Positions 18,905-27,361 of a DNA stretch of 39,729 nucleotides are shown here, in pieces. The translations under genes and the position numbers were made by a program. The notes below the pieces were generated by a model. It was given only the letters and a program-made list of their open reading frames with translations, ran no database searches and was not told the origin of the DNA. This DNA comes from an uncultured Gammaproteobacteria bacterium (GTDB lineage Bacteria; Pseudomonadota; Gammaproteobacteria; GCA-002705445; GCA-002716945). The DNA lies in the NCBI GenBank assembly GCA_902605525.1, contig CACLCV010000006.1, positions 1 to 39,729 of the forward strand, in the 5' to 3' direction. Within the stretch, counting starts at the first letter, position 1. Each line of letters begins with the position of its first letter.

Positions 18905-19048
18905 TTACCAGTGAGGGGGCTTGTCTCTTTCATAGTCTATTTTTTGATTTTTTTTATTTCCATACTCATCATAGCTTTGCTTACCTATATCTATTGGTTT
19001 CTTTTTTTTCTTTTTAATTTTCGAGCGATTTGTTTTAATATCTTGCAT
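18905..19048 (-). CDS. Small lysine-rich protein, 47 aa, unknown function
   Basis: A small open frame filling the gap between gltX and the DUF2721 gene. It encodes a basic N-terminal half (KIKKKKKKP) and a polar C-terminal half ending DYERDKPPHW. Composition of the second half (SYDEYGNKKNQKIDYERD) is protein-like rather than random. An in-frame stop two codons upstream fixes ATG 19048 as the earliest ATG. It fits neatly: 5 nt from the gltX stop and 41 nt from the divergent gene. The plus-strand frame over the same bases reads as a biased hydrophobic run and is its shadow. No SD. I do not recognise the family. Confidence 0.5.
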   Translation of the reverse strand: MQDIKTNRSKIKKKKKKPIDIGKQSYDEYGNKKNQKIDYERDKPPHW

Positions 19049-19089
19049 AATTTATTTATCATTGGCATGAATAATGCATATGAGCTTAT

Positions 19090-19530
19090 ATGGATGATAT
19101 CAAATTCTTTATATGGTACCCAGCTTTATTATTTCCGGCAATACCGATTATGTTGTTAGTATTTACCAATAAATATACTGCACTAGCAATGCTAATAAGA
19201 AAGTTACACATACTTTCATATGATAATTCGGGTAATTACCTTTCAGCAGAGAGAATACAAATCTTATCATCAAGATTACTCCTTTTAAGATGGATGCAGA
19301 CACTTTCAGGATTATCTTTTCTAATAAATCTCCTAACAATATTTTTTGGCTATTTAGATTTTATGAATATTGCTTTAAATTTATTTGTTGCTGCAGTTTT
19401 TCTTTTATCGATAGCAATCATATTATTCATTATAGAGTCACAACAATCACACTATGCCTTAAATCTTCATATAAGAGATCTTGAAATATACAATAAAAAA
19501 AAAGTTTACGAAGCTAAATCTTATAGATAA
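19090..19530 (+). CDS. DUF2721-family membrane protein
   Basis: A 146-residue integral membrane protein. The opening ALLFPAIPIMLLVFTNKYTALAMLIRKLH is the DUF2721 signature, quoted here as ALLFPAIPIML then TALAMLIRKL. Three hydrophobic segments are seen at about residues 8-28, 75-95 and 100-120, with a polar RIQILSSRLLLLRWMQ stretch between the first two. The C terminus is charged. Function of DUF2721 is unknown. It overlaps the convergent gene by 17 nt. Confidence 0.75.
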   Translation: MDDIKFFIWYPALLFPAIPIMLLVFTNKYTALAMLIRKLHILSYDNSGNYLSAERIQILSSRLLLLRWMQTLSGLSFLINLLTIFFGYLDFMNIALNLFVAAVFLLSIAIILFIIESQQSHYALNLHIRDLEIYNKKKVYEAKSYR

Positions 19531-19999
19531 TAGGTTTAGTATTTTTAAGTATATTATTTAATTTTTCATTTTTTACAACTGATACAGGGCGAAATTCTTT
19601 ATTTGTCTCAAACAAGTCGTCTCTTTGAGCTTGATTGATAACTATGGAACCCTTTTCACCAGATACAGACCGATGATATGTATTCAAAGGAATTTTCAAT
19701 GCCCCGCTATCACGGTTAAGCTTTATTATCTGATAAGGGCGATCCCAATCAAAATTAATTAATTCGAAAGTTCTAGAACCACTAATAACACGGTTATTAT
19801 CAATCTGATGAGAGTGGATATAAAACTGCTTGTTACCCAATTCATCATTAGGCGGTGATACAGCTGCTGATTCATGTATAACCAAGTCTGATGCATTTGA
19901 CTCTTTTATCGAAATGTCATAAAAAAGCACATTGTCTGTTTTTTTGAATATTTTATGTTTATTAAGTTTAATGGCACTCACATTTTTTAAAATGCACAA
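19514..19999 (-). CDS. Hypothetical protein with possible cupin fold
   Basis: A 161-residue soluble protein I cannot assign firmly. Residues 95-150 include KIPLNTYHRSVSGEKGSIV and KEFRPVSV. This resembles the second half of small WbuC-type cupins, which read roughly IPPGTWHTVVxLEPGTV followed by FAPWxPE. Upstream FYIHSHQIDNNRVISGSRTF could be another beta-strand pair. The first codon at 19999 is TTG; a GTG at 19981 (giving VSAIKLNKHK) is an equally good start. Neither has an SD. It is divergent from the glucosylglycerate module. Confidence 0.5.
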   Translation of the reverse strand: MCILKNVSAIKLNKHKIFKKTDNVLFYDISIKESNASDLVIHESAAVSPPNDELGNKQFYIHSHQIDNNRVISGSRTFELINFDWDRPYQIIKLNRDSGALKIPLNTYHRSVSGEKGSIVINQAQRDDLFETNKEFRPVSVVKNEKLNNILKNTKPIIYKI

Positions 20000-20062
20000 A
20001 TCATGCCAATATATAGATACGGCATGTTAATTGCATGTTTTACTATAAATATCTATAAAGAG

Positions 20063-20920
20063 ATGAAATTTTTGATTAAAAATATGACCTTATTAATATT
20101 TACCGATATAGACGGAACATTTATTAACAATGATACATTTGATGAGGGATTTAATACTGAGACTGTTTCACAACTAAAACAAGCCCAACACTTAGTAGTA
20201 TTTAATACTAGTAAGACATTTGATGAGGTTGATTACTTTCAAAAAAGAATTAAAACATCGCTCTCATTCATATGTGAGACTGGCGGAGGTATATATTTAG
20301 CGAATGATCATTTTAAAATAACCGAGTCATCTAGAGGGACGTATCAAGTTTTATATGAATCTGGAAAGATATACGAATACAAGGATCAAATTCAATCTGA
20401 AATAAATAAAAATTTTGGAGATGAGTTAACTTTTTTTGATGACCTTAGTGTTGACGAACAAGCTTCATTATCTGGACTATCAGGCCATGATCTAGAGCTT
20501 GCTTCAAGAAGAGATTTTTCAATATTAATTAAATGGAAGTCAACAAAATCTAAGTATGATGAGTTTAAATTATTTCTTAAGCAGTTTAAATTAAACCTTA
20601 TTACCGGAGGGAGGTTTTCCCATATTTGCTCTGAACATGACAAAGGCAAAGCTACTAGATTATTTATAGATAAAACAAAAAAGTTTTTTAATAATTCTAA
20701 TATTGTTACTGTAGGGATAGGGGATAGTAAAAATGATTTTGAGATGCTAAATGAAGTAGATTTTCCATGTATTGTAAAATCTCCTAATAATCATTTATTG
20801 GAGGACAGTTTGAATGGTAAAAATATCACATTCAGTGACCATGCAGCACCAAACGGATGGATTGAATGTATAGAAAAAGTAATAACAAAAATTAAATCTT
20901 CGGAGATTGTAAATGTCTGA
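20063..20920 (+). CDS. Glucosyl/mannosyl-3-phosphoglycerate phosphatase (HAD family)
   Basis: HAD phosphatase predicted to remove phosphate from glucosyl-3-phosphoglycerate, giving glucosylglycerate, a compatible solute. The nucleophile motif is LIFTDIDGTFIND-like (TDIDGTFINND). VFNTSKTFDEVDYF gives motif II, and GIGDSKNDFEMLNEVD gives the metal-binding end; CETGGGIY is typical of the mannosyl-3-phosphoglycerate phosphatase subfamily. The frame opens at 20003, but the first 20 residues do not look conserved. I use ATG 20063, and ATG 20084 (MTLLIFTDIDGT) is possible. It overlaps the synthase gene by 8 nt. Confidence 0.85.
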   Translation: MKFLIKNMTLLIFTDIDGTFINNDTFDEGFNTETVSQLKQAQHLVVFNTSKTFDEVDYFQKRIKTSLSFICETGGGIYLANDHFKITESSRGTYQVLYESGKIYEYKDQIQSEINKNFGDELTFFDDLSVDEQASLSGLSGHDLELASRRDFSILIKWKSTKSKYDEFKLFLKQFKLNLITGGRFSHICSEHDKGKATRLFIDKTKKFFNNSNIVTVGIGDSKNDFEMLNEVDFPCIVKSPNNHLLEDSLNGKNITFSDHAAPNGWIECIEKVITKIKSSEIVNV

Positions 20921-22127
20921 TTTTCATCAAAATGGAGTTATTAGCACTCTACACAATTTATCTACTCGTTCATTAGAAGAGATTGAAAGAGAACTTAGAG
21001 AATATTCTAAAAGTGCACCAATTGAATTAATTTTACCTTCACTTTATTCAGAACTAGAAGGACCAGCCTTAAAAAATATAGTTGATTGTTTGAGTAAAGT
21101 AAAATATCTAAATCATATTACTGTAGGTCTTGATAGAGCAACAAAAAAAGAATATATCAAAGCAAAAGAGTTTTTTTCTAATCTAAACCAATCTCATTCA
21201 GTACTATGGAATGACAGTCCAAAAATGAAAAAGTTAGATAAAGATTTTATGGCACTAGGTATCGCGCCTGACCAAGCTGGAAAAGGTAAAAATGTTTGGT
21301 ACTGTATGGGATACACATATTCTCGAAACGAGGCAAAATCAGTTGCCCTTCATGATTGTGATATCATGACTTATTCTAGAGAACTATTAGCAAAATTAGT
21401 ATATCCAGTAGCCAACCCACATTTTAACTATGAGTTTTGTAAAGGGTATTATCCAAGAGTGAGAGATGGCTCTTTAGGTGGAAGAGTTACAAGACTGTTA
21501 GTTACTCCATTACTTAAAACTTTTAAAAAAGTTCTTGGTCATAGAGATTATATTGAGTTTATTGATGTTTTTAGATATCCGTTAGCCGGTGAATTTTCGT
21601 TTCGAAGTAGGCTTCTCAAAGAGATAAGAATCCCATGTGATTGGGGTTTAGAAATTGGATTGTTATCAGAAATGCAGCGTAATCAAGCATATAATAGGAT
21701 ATGTCAGGTAGATATAGCCGACACTTATGACCACAAACATCAGCCTCTTTCCGAGGAAAACAGAGATGCGGGTTTATCTAAAATGTCCATTGATATTACA
21801 AAAACTCTTATAAGAAAACTTGCGGCACAAGGTGATACATTCACTCACAATACGTTAAGAACTCTTAAAGCTACATACTATCGAACAGCCCTTGATTTAT
21901 TAGAGATTTATTATAATGATGCAAAAATAAATGGGCTTAATTTAAATATCAATGAAGAAGAGATCGCTATTGAGTTATTTGCAAACAACATAATTATTGC
22001 AGGACAAGAATTTTTAGATAATCCTAATCAAAATCCTTTAATCACTAATTGGAATCGTGTAGAAACAGCCATGCCAGATATTAAAAAAAGATTCTTAGAA
22101 ATAGTTGAGTCAGACTCTAAGATATAA
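20913..22127 (+). CDS. gpgS: Glucosyl-3-phosphoglycerate synthase
   Basis: GpgS transfers glucose from NDP-glucose to 3-phosphoglycerate. The 404-residue GT-A protein shows ELILPSLYSELEGPALKNIV, GIAPDQAGKGKNVWYCMGY and the metal-binding DCD in VALHDCDIMTY. YPLAGEFSFRSRLLKEIRIP and DWGLEIGLLSEM are also typical of this family. Overlap with the phosphatase upstream and an 11-nt gap to a phosphorylase downstream define a glucosylglycerate operon. Which nucleotide sugar is used cannot be told. Confidence 0.9.
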   Translation: MSDFHQNGVISTLHNLSTRSLEEIERELREYSKSAPIELILPSLYSELEGPALKNIVDCLSKVKYLNHITVGLDRATKKEYIKAKEFFSNLNQSHSVLWNDSPKMKKLDKDFMALGIAPDQAGKGKNVWYCMGYTYSRNEAKSVALHDCDIMTYSRELLAKLVYPVANPHFNYEFCKGYYPRVRDGSLGGRVTRLLVTPLLKTFKKVLGHRDYIEFIDVFRYPLAGEFSFRSRLLKEIRIPCDWGLEIGLLSEMQRNQAYNRICQVDIADTYDHKHQPLSEENRDAGLSKMSIDITKTLIRKLAAQGDTFTHNTLRTLKATYYRTALDLLEIYYNDAKINGLNLNINEEEIAIELFANNIIIAGQEFLDNPNQNPLITNWNRVETAMPDIKKRFLEIVESDSKI

Positions 22128-22138
22128 AATCTATAAAG

Positions 22139-23887
22139 ATGGTAGAAAATAAAAAAGAAAATTTAGAAAAGAGAGTTAATCAACATATCAATCGCATCTA
22201 TGAAGGTATATTGACTTCAGATGCATTAACACAATTAACAGACACTATTTTATCGAAGATTATTGACTCTCAAAATGAATTACCAGATCACATCACTCAA
22301 GAGGGCGAGTCATGGTCAGAAAGGACTATCGTTTTAATTACCTATGCTGACACAATAAAGGATAAAAATAATCTTCCAATTAACACAATCAATAATTTTT
22401 TACATGAACATACCAAAGATTTCTTTGAGATAGTTCACGTACTTCCATTTTTTCCATCAAGTTCTGATACTGGTTTTTCAGTAATGGATTATTACACTAT
22501 CTACCATAAATTCGGTCAATGGAATGACATTTTAAAAATTTCCAAAGATTTTGGAGTGATGGCAGATGTTGTGATTAACCATGGTTCATGTCAAGGAAAA
22601 TGGTTTAATAATTTTATAAAAGGGAAGGGTAAAGGCCACGACTATTTTTTAGACTTTGATGAAAAATTTGACGTATCCAAAGTTGTAAGACCAAGGACTA
22701 GCGATTTACTGAATTCCTTTGATACGAATGCTGGTGAGAAATTTGTATGGTGCACCTTCAGTAGAGATCAAGTAGATTATAATTTCAGTAAACCAGTAGT
22801 TCTCTATGAATTTATTGAAATAATAATATTTTATCTATCTAAAGGAATTACTGTATTTAGATTCGATGCAGTAGCATTTATCTGGAAGAAAATCGGAACT
22901 CGCTGTATTAATCTTGATAAAACGCATGAAATTGTAAGATTATTTAGAACCTTATTAACCTATCTATCACCAAAAGCTATTTTAGTTACTGAGACAAATA
23001 CACCAGCTAGAGAAAATGTTTCCTATTTTGGTAATGCAAATGAAGCACATTGGATTTATAATTTTTCTCTTCCTCCTATTTTAGTATATTCTATTCTCTC
23101 TGGTGATTCCTCATATCTAGAAAAGTTAACAATGAGCATGCCCCCATCTCAACTAGGAACATCTTATCTAAATTTTATTGCATCGCATGATGGAATTGGA
23201 CTTCGTCCAGCTGAATCATTTTTATCAAAAGATGAAATTGATAGATTTATAGAACAGATGGAAAATAATGGAGGTAAAGTGTCATATCGCTCAAATAATA
23301 CAGATACCCCTGAGCCATATGAAATTAATATTTCACTTTATGATGCTATGACTGTTGCGTTTAATAAAGAGTCTAATCTCGGCTTTGAGAGATTTATATG
23401 TATTCATACAATAATGTTGTCACTTGAAGGAGTACCTGCACTTTATATTCACAGTTTGTTTGGTACAAAAAATGATCATAAATTATTTGAAAAGACCGGA
23501 CAAAATAGATCATTAAATAGAGGAAAAATAAAATATGAAGATATTAAGTTATTAGATGAAACTAAACTTCAAACTAAAATATTTAATAAACTAAAAACAC
23601 TTTCGAATATCAGAAAAAGACAGCGAGCATTCCATCCTAATGCGGTACAGTTCACACTTCACTTAGGTAAAAATTTATACGGAGTATGGAGACAAAGTCT
23701 TGATAAAAAGCAAAGTATTTTTTGTATTTCTAATCTTACAGATAAAGATGTTGATCTTAGTTTATTAGATCTCAACCTGATAGGTTTTGATGAATGGGAA
23801 GATTTAATTTCACAAAGTAAATTTAATGACATTACTAGTAAACTAACTTTATCCCCATATCAGACATTGTGGCTAACAAATCTATAA
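22139..23887 (+). CDS. GH13_18 phosphorylase, probably glucosylglycerate phosphorylase
   Basis: A 582-residue alpha-amylase-family phosphorylase. VLPFFPSSSDTGFSVMDYY, the nucleophile Asp in FRFDAVAFIWKKIGT, the acid/base Glu in VTETNTPARENVSYFGN and IASHDGIGLRP place it in the sucrose-phosphorylase-like subfamily. VAFIWKKIGTRCINLDKTH is closer to glucosylglycerate phosphorylases, which read AYLWKEIGTxCIHLPQTH, than to sucrose phosphorylases. Genetic linkage to gpgS supports this: it would release glucose 1-phosphate and glycerate when the osmolyte is no longer needed. Sucrose or glucosylglycerol are alternative substrates. Confidence 0.82.
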   Translation: MVENKKENLEKRVNQHINRIYEGILTSDALTQLTDTILSKIIDSQNELPDHITQEGESWSERTIVLITYADTIKDKNNLPINTINNFLHEHTKDFFEIVHVLPFFPSSSDTGFSVMDYYTIYHKFGQWNDILKISKDFGVMADVVINHGSCQGKWFNNFIKGKGKGHDYFLDFDEKFDVSKVVRPRTSDLLNSFDTNAGEKFVWCTFSRDQVDYNFSKPVVLYEFIEIIIFYLSKGITVFRFDAVAFIWKKIGTRCINLDKTHEIVRLFRTLLTYLSPKAILVTETNTPARENVSYFGNANEAHWIYNFSLPPILVYSILSGDSSYLEKLTMSMPPSQLGTSYLNFIASHDGIGLRPAESFLSKDEIDRFIEQMENNGGKVSYRSNNTDTPEPYEINISLYDAMTVAFNKESNLGFERFICIHTIMLSLEGVPALYIHSLFGTKNDHKLFEKTGQNRSLNRGKIKYEDIKLLDETKLQTKIFNKLKTLSNIRKRQRAFHPNAVQFTLHLGKNLYGVWRQSLDKKQSIFCISNLTDKDVDLSLLDLNLIGFDEWEDLISQSKFNDITSKLTLSPYQTLWLTNL

Positions 23888-24263
23888 ACAAGTAATTAAT
23901 TATTTAATTCCCATACTTTTACTGTTAGTTTTTTTCTCATCAATGTCTATATAATTAAGAAGATGTCTAAGCTGAAAATATATTGTTCTAAAAATGTAGA
24001 AAGAAAAAATGTACAAAAAAGTGCAAATCACGAGAGAAGAAACTTCTAAAAAAACTATAGACTACCTAGATATATACCAAATAAAAAATATGATTGGCAT
24101 GATTAAAAATAAAGATATTAGGTATACTCTTACCATTGTTCTAAACTTAATCTTTGTTTGTAACTCTTTGTTCAAAAAATCTTCCTCATTCAACTATATA
24201 ATCCAAACATATTATTTAAATTATATCTATGGTTTTTTAAAATAATTACTTAGGAGAATAACT
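23888..24263. other. Gene-poor interval after the glucosylglycerate operon
   Basis: This 376-base stretch holds no gene I can support. A 78-codon plus-strand frame (24009-24245) has a charged start (MYKKVQITREETSKKT) but an AT-driven hydrophobic tail. A minus-strand frame (stop at 23900-23902, possible GTG at 24031) encodes a hydrophobic N terminus and then LRHLLNYIDIDEKKTNSK, which looks more protein-like but has no ATG. No clear terminator hairpin was seen. It may contain a decayed gene, a small-protein gene or the promoter of the 51-residue protein downstream. Confidence 0.4.
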
Positions 24264-24419
24264 ATGAGTCTTACTACACTAAAGTGGGGGAGTACATTTC
24301 TGATTTTAACAGGAATACTCATTGCTCAATTCAACCTATATCCTCTATATATCTTTGTACATTCGATTGGCGCGCTAGGTTGGATGATGTCTGGATATCT
24401 GATGCAAGATAAAGTGTAA
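24264..24419 (+). CDS. Small membrane protein, 51 aa (DUF6552-like?)
   Basis: A short gene preceded by one of the clearest SD sites in the window: AGGAG at 24252-24256, 7 nt before the ATG. The product begins MSLTTLKWGSTFLILTGILI, then a second hydrophobic stretch containing PLYIFVHSIGALGWMMSGYL, and ends QDKV. Two membrane helices (about residues 8-22 and 26-45) are likely. It resembles the small proteins with an LKW-x-G-x3-P-LYI-x5-G-x2-GW pattern such as DUF6552, but that match is from memory. It lies just before tRNA-Glu on the other strand. Confidence 0.65.
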   Translation: MSLTTLKWGSTFLILTGILIAQFNLYPLYIFVHSIGALGWMMSGYLMQDKV

Positions 24420-24495
24420 TGACGAACTTTGGTCTGCAACTACCTATTTTTGCAATTGGTTATGTGAATTACTTCTTGAGCTAATAAATTTTATT

Positions 24496-24568
24496 CGTCC
24501 CCAAGGGGATTCGAACCCCTGTTGCCGCCGTGAAAGGGCAGTGTCCTAGGCCTCTAGACGATGGGGAC
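24496..24568 (-). tRNA. tRNA-Glu (anticodon TTC)
   Basis: The minus strand folds into a complete cloverleaf and is very close to E. coli tRNA-Glu. The acceptor stem is GTCCCC/GGGGAC, the D-arm region reads TCTAGAGGCCTAGGAC, the anticodon loop is CTTTCAC with anticodon TTC (complement at 24532-24534), and the T-loop is TTCGAAT. The discriminator is G at 24496. CCA is not encoded; the next bases read AAT. Length without CCA is 73 nt. It is the substrate of the GltX encoded at 17538. Confidence 0.97.
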
Positions 24569-24583
24569 TTAACAGTTTGAAAT

Positions 24584-24589
24584 ATTATA
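24584..24589 (-). promoter_or_regulatory. -10 box of the tRNA-Glu promoter
   Basis: TATAAT on the minus strand lies 15 nt upstream of the mature tRNA 5' end, giving a predicted 5' leader of about 8 nt. The -35 position holds only AT-rich sequence without a good TTGACA match, so the assignment rests on the -10 box and spacing. Confidence 0.45.
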
Positions 24590-24706
24590 CAGAGATATTT
24601 AATAAAAAGATAATATTAATAAAACATATTAAAATTAATGTAAATAATAATATTTCTATTTTTTTTTGTAGGTTTTTAAGTATAACAATAGTCTAGTTAT
24701 GCTACG

Positions 24707-25273
24707 ATGCTGTTTAATATGTCTATAGCTAAACCAATTCAAAAATTTTGTATCGTTTGTGGATCTCCGACAGAATTTAAAATCCCAGAGGGGGATAATA
24801 AAGAAAGAGCTGTTTGTACAGTATGTGGACACATCCACTATCAAAATCCAAAAGTTGTATCAGGCTGTATATTAGAGTGGGACGATAAAATAGTCCTGTG
24901 TAAGAGAGCTACTGAACCTAGATCGGGTTATTGGACACTTCCTGCTGGTTTCTTAGAAAACAATGAAACAGTTGCCGAGGGCGCACTAAGAGAGACGCTC
25001 GAAGAAGCAAATGCAAAATCTGATAGTATTAAACTATTTTATATGTGTGACTTACGACATATTAGTCAAATTTATATGATGTATCATGGTAAGCTTCTGG
25101 ACGGCAAATATTCGCCTGGACCAGAAAGTGAAGAGGTAGAATTATTTTCAGAGTCAGAAATTCCATGGGATGATATAGCTTTTACTGTCATTGAGAATAC
25201 ATTAAGACTTTATTATGAAGATAAGAAAAAAGGGAATTTCTCTATTCATTTTGATACTATAGACCCTAGATGA
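24707..25273 (+). CDS. Nudix hydrolase with N-terminal zinc ribbon
   Basis: A 188-residue Nudix protein. Two CxxC pairs, CIVCGS and CTVCGH, form a zinc ribbon before HYQNPKVVSGCIL. The Nudix box is GFLENNETVAEGALRETLEEA, cited here as G-x5-E-x7-REtLEE with Ala in place of the usual Gly after EE. The layout resembles NudC-type and ADP-ribose hydrolases, but substrate is not determined by the motif. ATG 24719 (MSIAKPIQ) is an alternative start. It overlaps the secreted-protein gene by 4 nt (ATGA) and heads a three-gene run. Confidence 0.88.
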   Translation: MLFNMSIAKPIQKFCIVCGSPTEFKIPEGDNKERAVCTVCGHIHYQNPKVVSGCILEWDDKIVLCKRATEPRSGYWTLPAGFLENNETVAEGALRETLEEANAKSDSIKLFYMCDLRHISQIYMMYHGKLLDGKYSPGPESEEVELFSESEIPWDDIAFTVIENTLRLYYEDKKKGNFSIHFDTIDPR

Positions 25274-26085
25274 AAAAAATTATCCTCCATTTTTCTTTTT
25301 TAATGATACTAGTCACTTCATCATATGCTCACGAGGATAATGAAGAGAGAATAAAGTTTTGGAAAGAATATTATAATCCTAAAGTCGAAGTAAAAAATCA
25401 GAATATACCATCTGTTAAAATCACACTTATTAAAAATAAACCTTTTTATCAAGTAAGAACACAAGTCAAAAATTTTACTTTCACCCCTGAGAAGAATATG
25501 GAAAATAATGAGCCATCGGAAGGATATGGCAAATTATATATTAATGGAGATTATGTAAGCAGAATTTATAGTGAGTATCATTTTGTTAAAATATTACCGG
25601 TAGGGAATAATGAGATTAAGGTGATTCTTAGCACAAATCTTGATCATGATATCACTAATAATGGAAAAGTTATTTCTGATGATATTATTTATCAATTTCC
25701 TGAGTACACATTTTCTGAAGCGAGAAACCAATCATATAATCAAATGATACAATGTGAATTTTCCGAAACTGGAAAAATATTACTTAATGAACTTGCAAAA
25801 AAAGGTATGGCGATCACCGAGTCTTCTGACCATCTTCAATGCAGATATGATGCAAGACATGATATTTTAGGACCTTTCGCACAAAAAATGACACGCTTGC
25901 AAAGGTACTATCATGAAGTGAGCTTGGATATATTAAAAAAGAGAATTCAAGTTTGGAAAGATTTTGAAAGCAATTCGATAAATCTTAAAAAGGCTAGGGA
26001 CATGAATCGTTCCTTAGAAAGTAGTGTTGATAAATTGATGCAAAAGAAGGTTGAACAATTAGAGGCGGAAAAAAAGGATGTATGA
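25270..26085 (+). CDS. Secreted protein of unknown function (DUF4399-like domain?)
   Basis: A 271-residue protein with a clear signal peptide (MKKIILHFSFLMILVTSSYA, cleavage probable before His21). Residues 60-130 have a beta-rich region with GYGKLYINGDYVSRIYSEYH and LPVGNNEIKVILSTNLDHD. This recalls the small Ig-like domain of DUF4399 and related periplasmic proteins, which read GHxHLYVDG and LPxGxHxIxVxL. The C-terminal 70 residues are highly charged and probably helical or coiled coil. Its 3' end overlaps the next gene by 8 nt. Function is unknown. Confidence 0.65.
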   Translation: MKKIILHFSFLMILVTSSYAHEDNEERIKFWKEYYNPKVEVKNQNIPSVKITLIKNKPFYQVRTQVKNFTFTPEKNMENNEPSEGYGKLYINGDYVSRIYSEYHFVKILPVGNNEIKVILSTNLDHDITNNGKVISDDIIYQFPEYTFSEARNQSYNQMIQCEFSETGKILLNELAKKGMAITESSDHLQCRYDARHDILGPFAQKMTRLQRYYHEVSLDILKKRIQVWKDFESNSINLKKARDMNRSLESSVDKLMQKKVEQLEAEKKDV

Positions 26086-26308
26086 TTTATTTATAAATGC
26101 TTACACCATCACATCACTCGTAATGTTTCCAATACTTGTCTTTATAGTTATATTGCTAATAAGAGATTTAGGTAAATATTCAAAACTTTCAGAAAAAATA
26201 AATAACATCATTAAGGATCTTTCTGAAGACGTAACCGATAAAGGTTTTAAGAAAAATGATACTGAATCGACCCTATCTCATATTAGTAGATTCATAAATA
26301 AAAAATGA
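26078..26308 (+). CDS. Small single-pass membrane protein, 76 aa
   Basis: One transmembrane helix (about residues 11-29, SLVMFPILVFIVILLI) is followed by a charged cytoplasmic-type tail of 45 residues containing KYSKLSEKINNIIKDLSEDV. No family recognised. The start overlaps the secreted-protein gene by 8 nt, implying coupled translation, so the two may work together at the membrane. It converges on a GT9 gene 3 nt away. Confidence 0.6.
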   Translation: MYDLFINAYTITSLVMFPILVFIVILLIRDLGKYSKLSEKINNIIKDLSEDVTDKGFKKNDTESTLSHISRFINKK

Positions 26309-26311
26309 TAA

Positions 26312-27319
26312 TCATTTAAGTACATATGCCAGAATTGTATCTGGAGATAAATCGATCATACACTTATTTTCAGGACAAGATTTGATTCTACTTGTATTGT
26401 AGCACGGAGAACATGGCATCTTTAAATTCGCTTCTATAATTTCATTCTTGGAGTTACCATACGGTCCAGTTTCTTCAAATGGAGTTGGACCTTGAAGCGA
26501 GATAACCTTCTTACAACTGACTCCTGCAACGTGTACTGAGCCGCTATCAGTAGCGATGACACATTCACTATTTTTCATCACTTCATAAAGGTTTGGAAGA
26601 CTAGTTTCCCCGCATAAATTATGAATTCTACTATCTCGAACATTGAGCTGATCTATAAATTCTTTTTCATTTTTTCCGCCAGTAATAACAATATCAAATG
26701 CTGTTCGAGCAATAATCTTTTTAATTAAATTCTTCCAATTATTTAATGGCCAAGCCCTATATCCTCTATGATTTGTTTTATTGAACTTACTATTTGAAGG
26801 ACAAATCACAATATATTTGTTATTGATGCCATATTCATGGGCAACATCGATATCTGAGCCAATTAGATATGGATAACATTCATTAGCATTTATATCTTTG
26901 AAATATGTTTGTAGTATTCTTAATTGATGTTTAACTCTGTGTTCATTTTTTCTATTTTCTGCGACATATTTATAAGGTTGACCAACTTTGATCTTTGATT
27001 TTATTAATCGTGCAAAGTTTTTAAATTTTGAACCAACCTCTAAATTAATTACAGCATCATATGGATTCAAATAGGACTTGAATATGATTTTTAATTTCCC
27101 CAAATTAATTAGAAGTGGTAGCTTAGTAAACTTTAGTACTACAGGTGAAATTCGTGAATCATATTTAAATAAATCTATCAAATTAGGCTTGGTGAGCCAA
27201 TCAATAGCTAATTCATCACCAAAATAATCTGTTAATGGTTTTACAACTGCAGTTGAGTCAATAGTGTCGCCTAATAACCCACATCTAATTATTAAAATTC
27301 TTGGCTTTTTTTTATTCAT
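26312..27319 (-). CDS. GT9-family glycosyltransferase
   Basis: The third GT9 protein in the window (335 aa). It shows ILIIRCGLLGDTIDSTAVVKPL, IVICPSNSKFNKTNHRGYRAWP, VIATDSGSVHVAGVSCKKVISLQGPT and a C-terminal PCSPCYNTSRIKSCPENKCM cluster of cysteines similar in position to that of WaaF. It is therefore probably a heptosyltransferase-like enzyme acting on LPS core or another surface glycan. It stands alone on the minus strand, 42 nt from the divergent FAH-family gene. Confidence 0.8.
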   Translation of the reverse strand: MNKKKPRILIIRCGLLGDTIDSTAVVKPLTDYFGDELAIDWLTKPNLIDLFKYDSRISPVVLKFTKLPLLINLGKLKIIFKSYLNPYDAVINLEVGSKFKNFARLIKSKIKVGQPYKYVAENRKNEHRVKHQLRILQTYFKDINANECYPYLIGSDIDVAHEYGINNKYIVICPSNSKFNKTNHRGYRAWPLNNWKNLIKKIIARTAFDIVITGGKNEKEFIDQLNVRDSRIHNLCGETSLPNLYEVMKNSECVIATDSGSVHVAGVSCKKVISLQGPTPFEETGPYGNSKNEIIEANLKMPCSPCYNTSRIKSCPENKCMIDLSPDTILAYVLK

Positions 27320-27361
27320 TAATTCGTTTAGAATACCTTCACTAATAAATTATATACCAAA

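Noticed and set aside
18911-19159. 82-codon plus-strand hydrophobic frame
   Set aside because: It is the complement of a lysine-rich minus-strand frame, overlaps the DUF2721 gene out of frame and has no conserved pattern.
23900-24031. 43-residue minus-strand peptide with GTG start
   Set aside because: Ends in a protein-like stretch but needs a GTG without SD, and an in-frame stop lies shortly upstream. Could be the remnant of a larger gene; not enough support.
24009-24245. 78-codon plus-strand frame after the GH13 gene
   Set aside because: Charged beginning is suggestive, but the tail is AT-driven (Tyr, Asn, Ile, Leu rich), no SD, no family match; kept only as part of the interval description.
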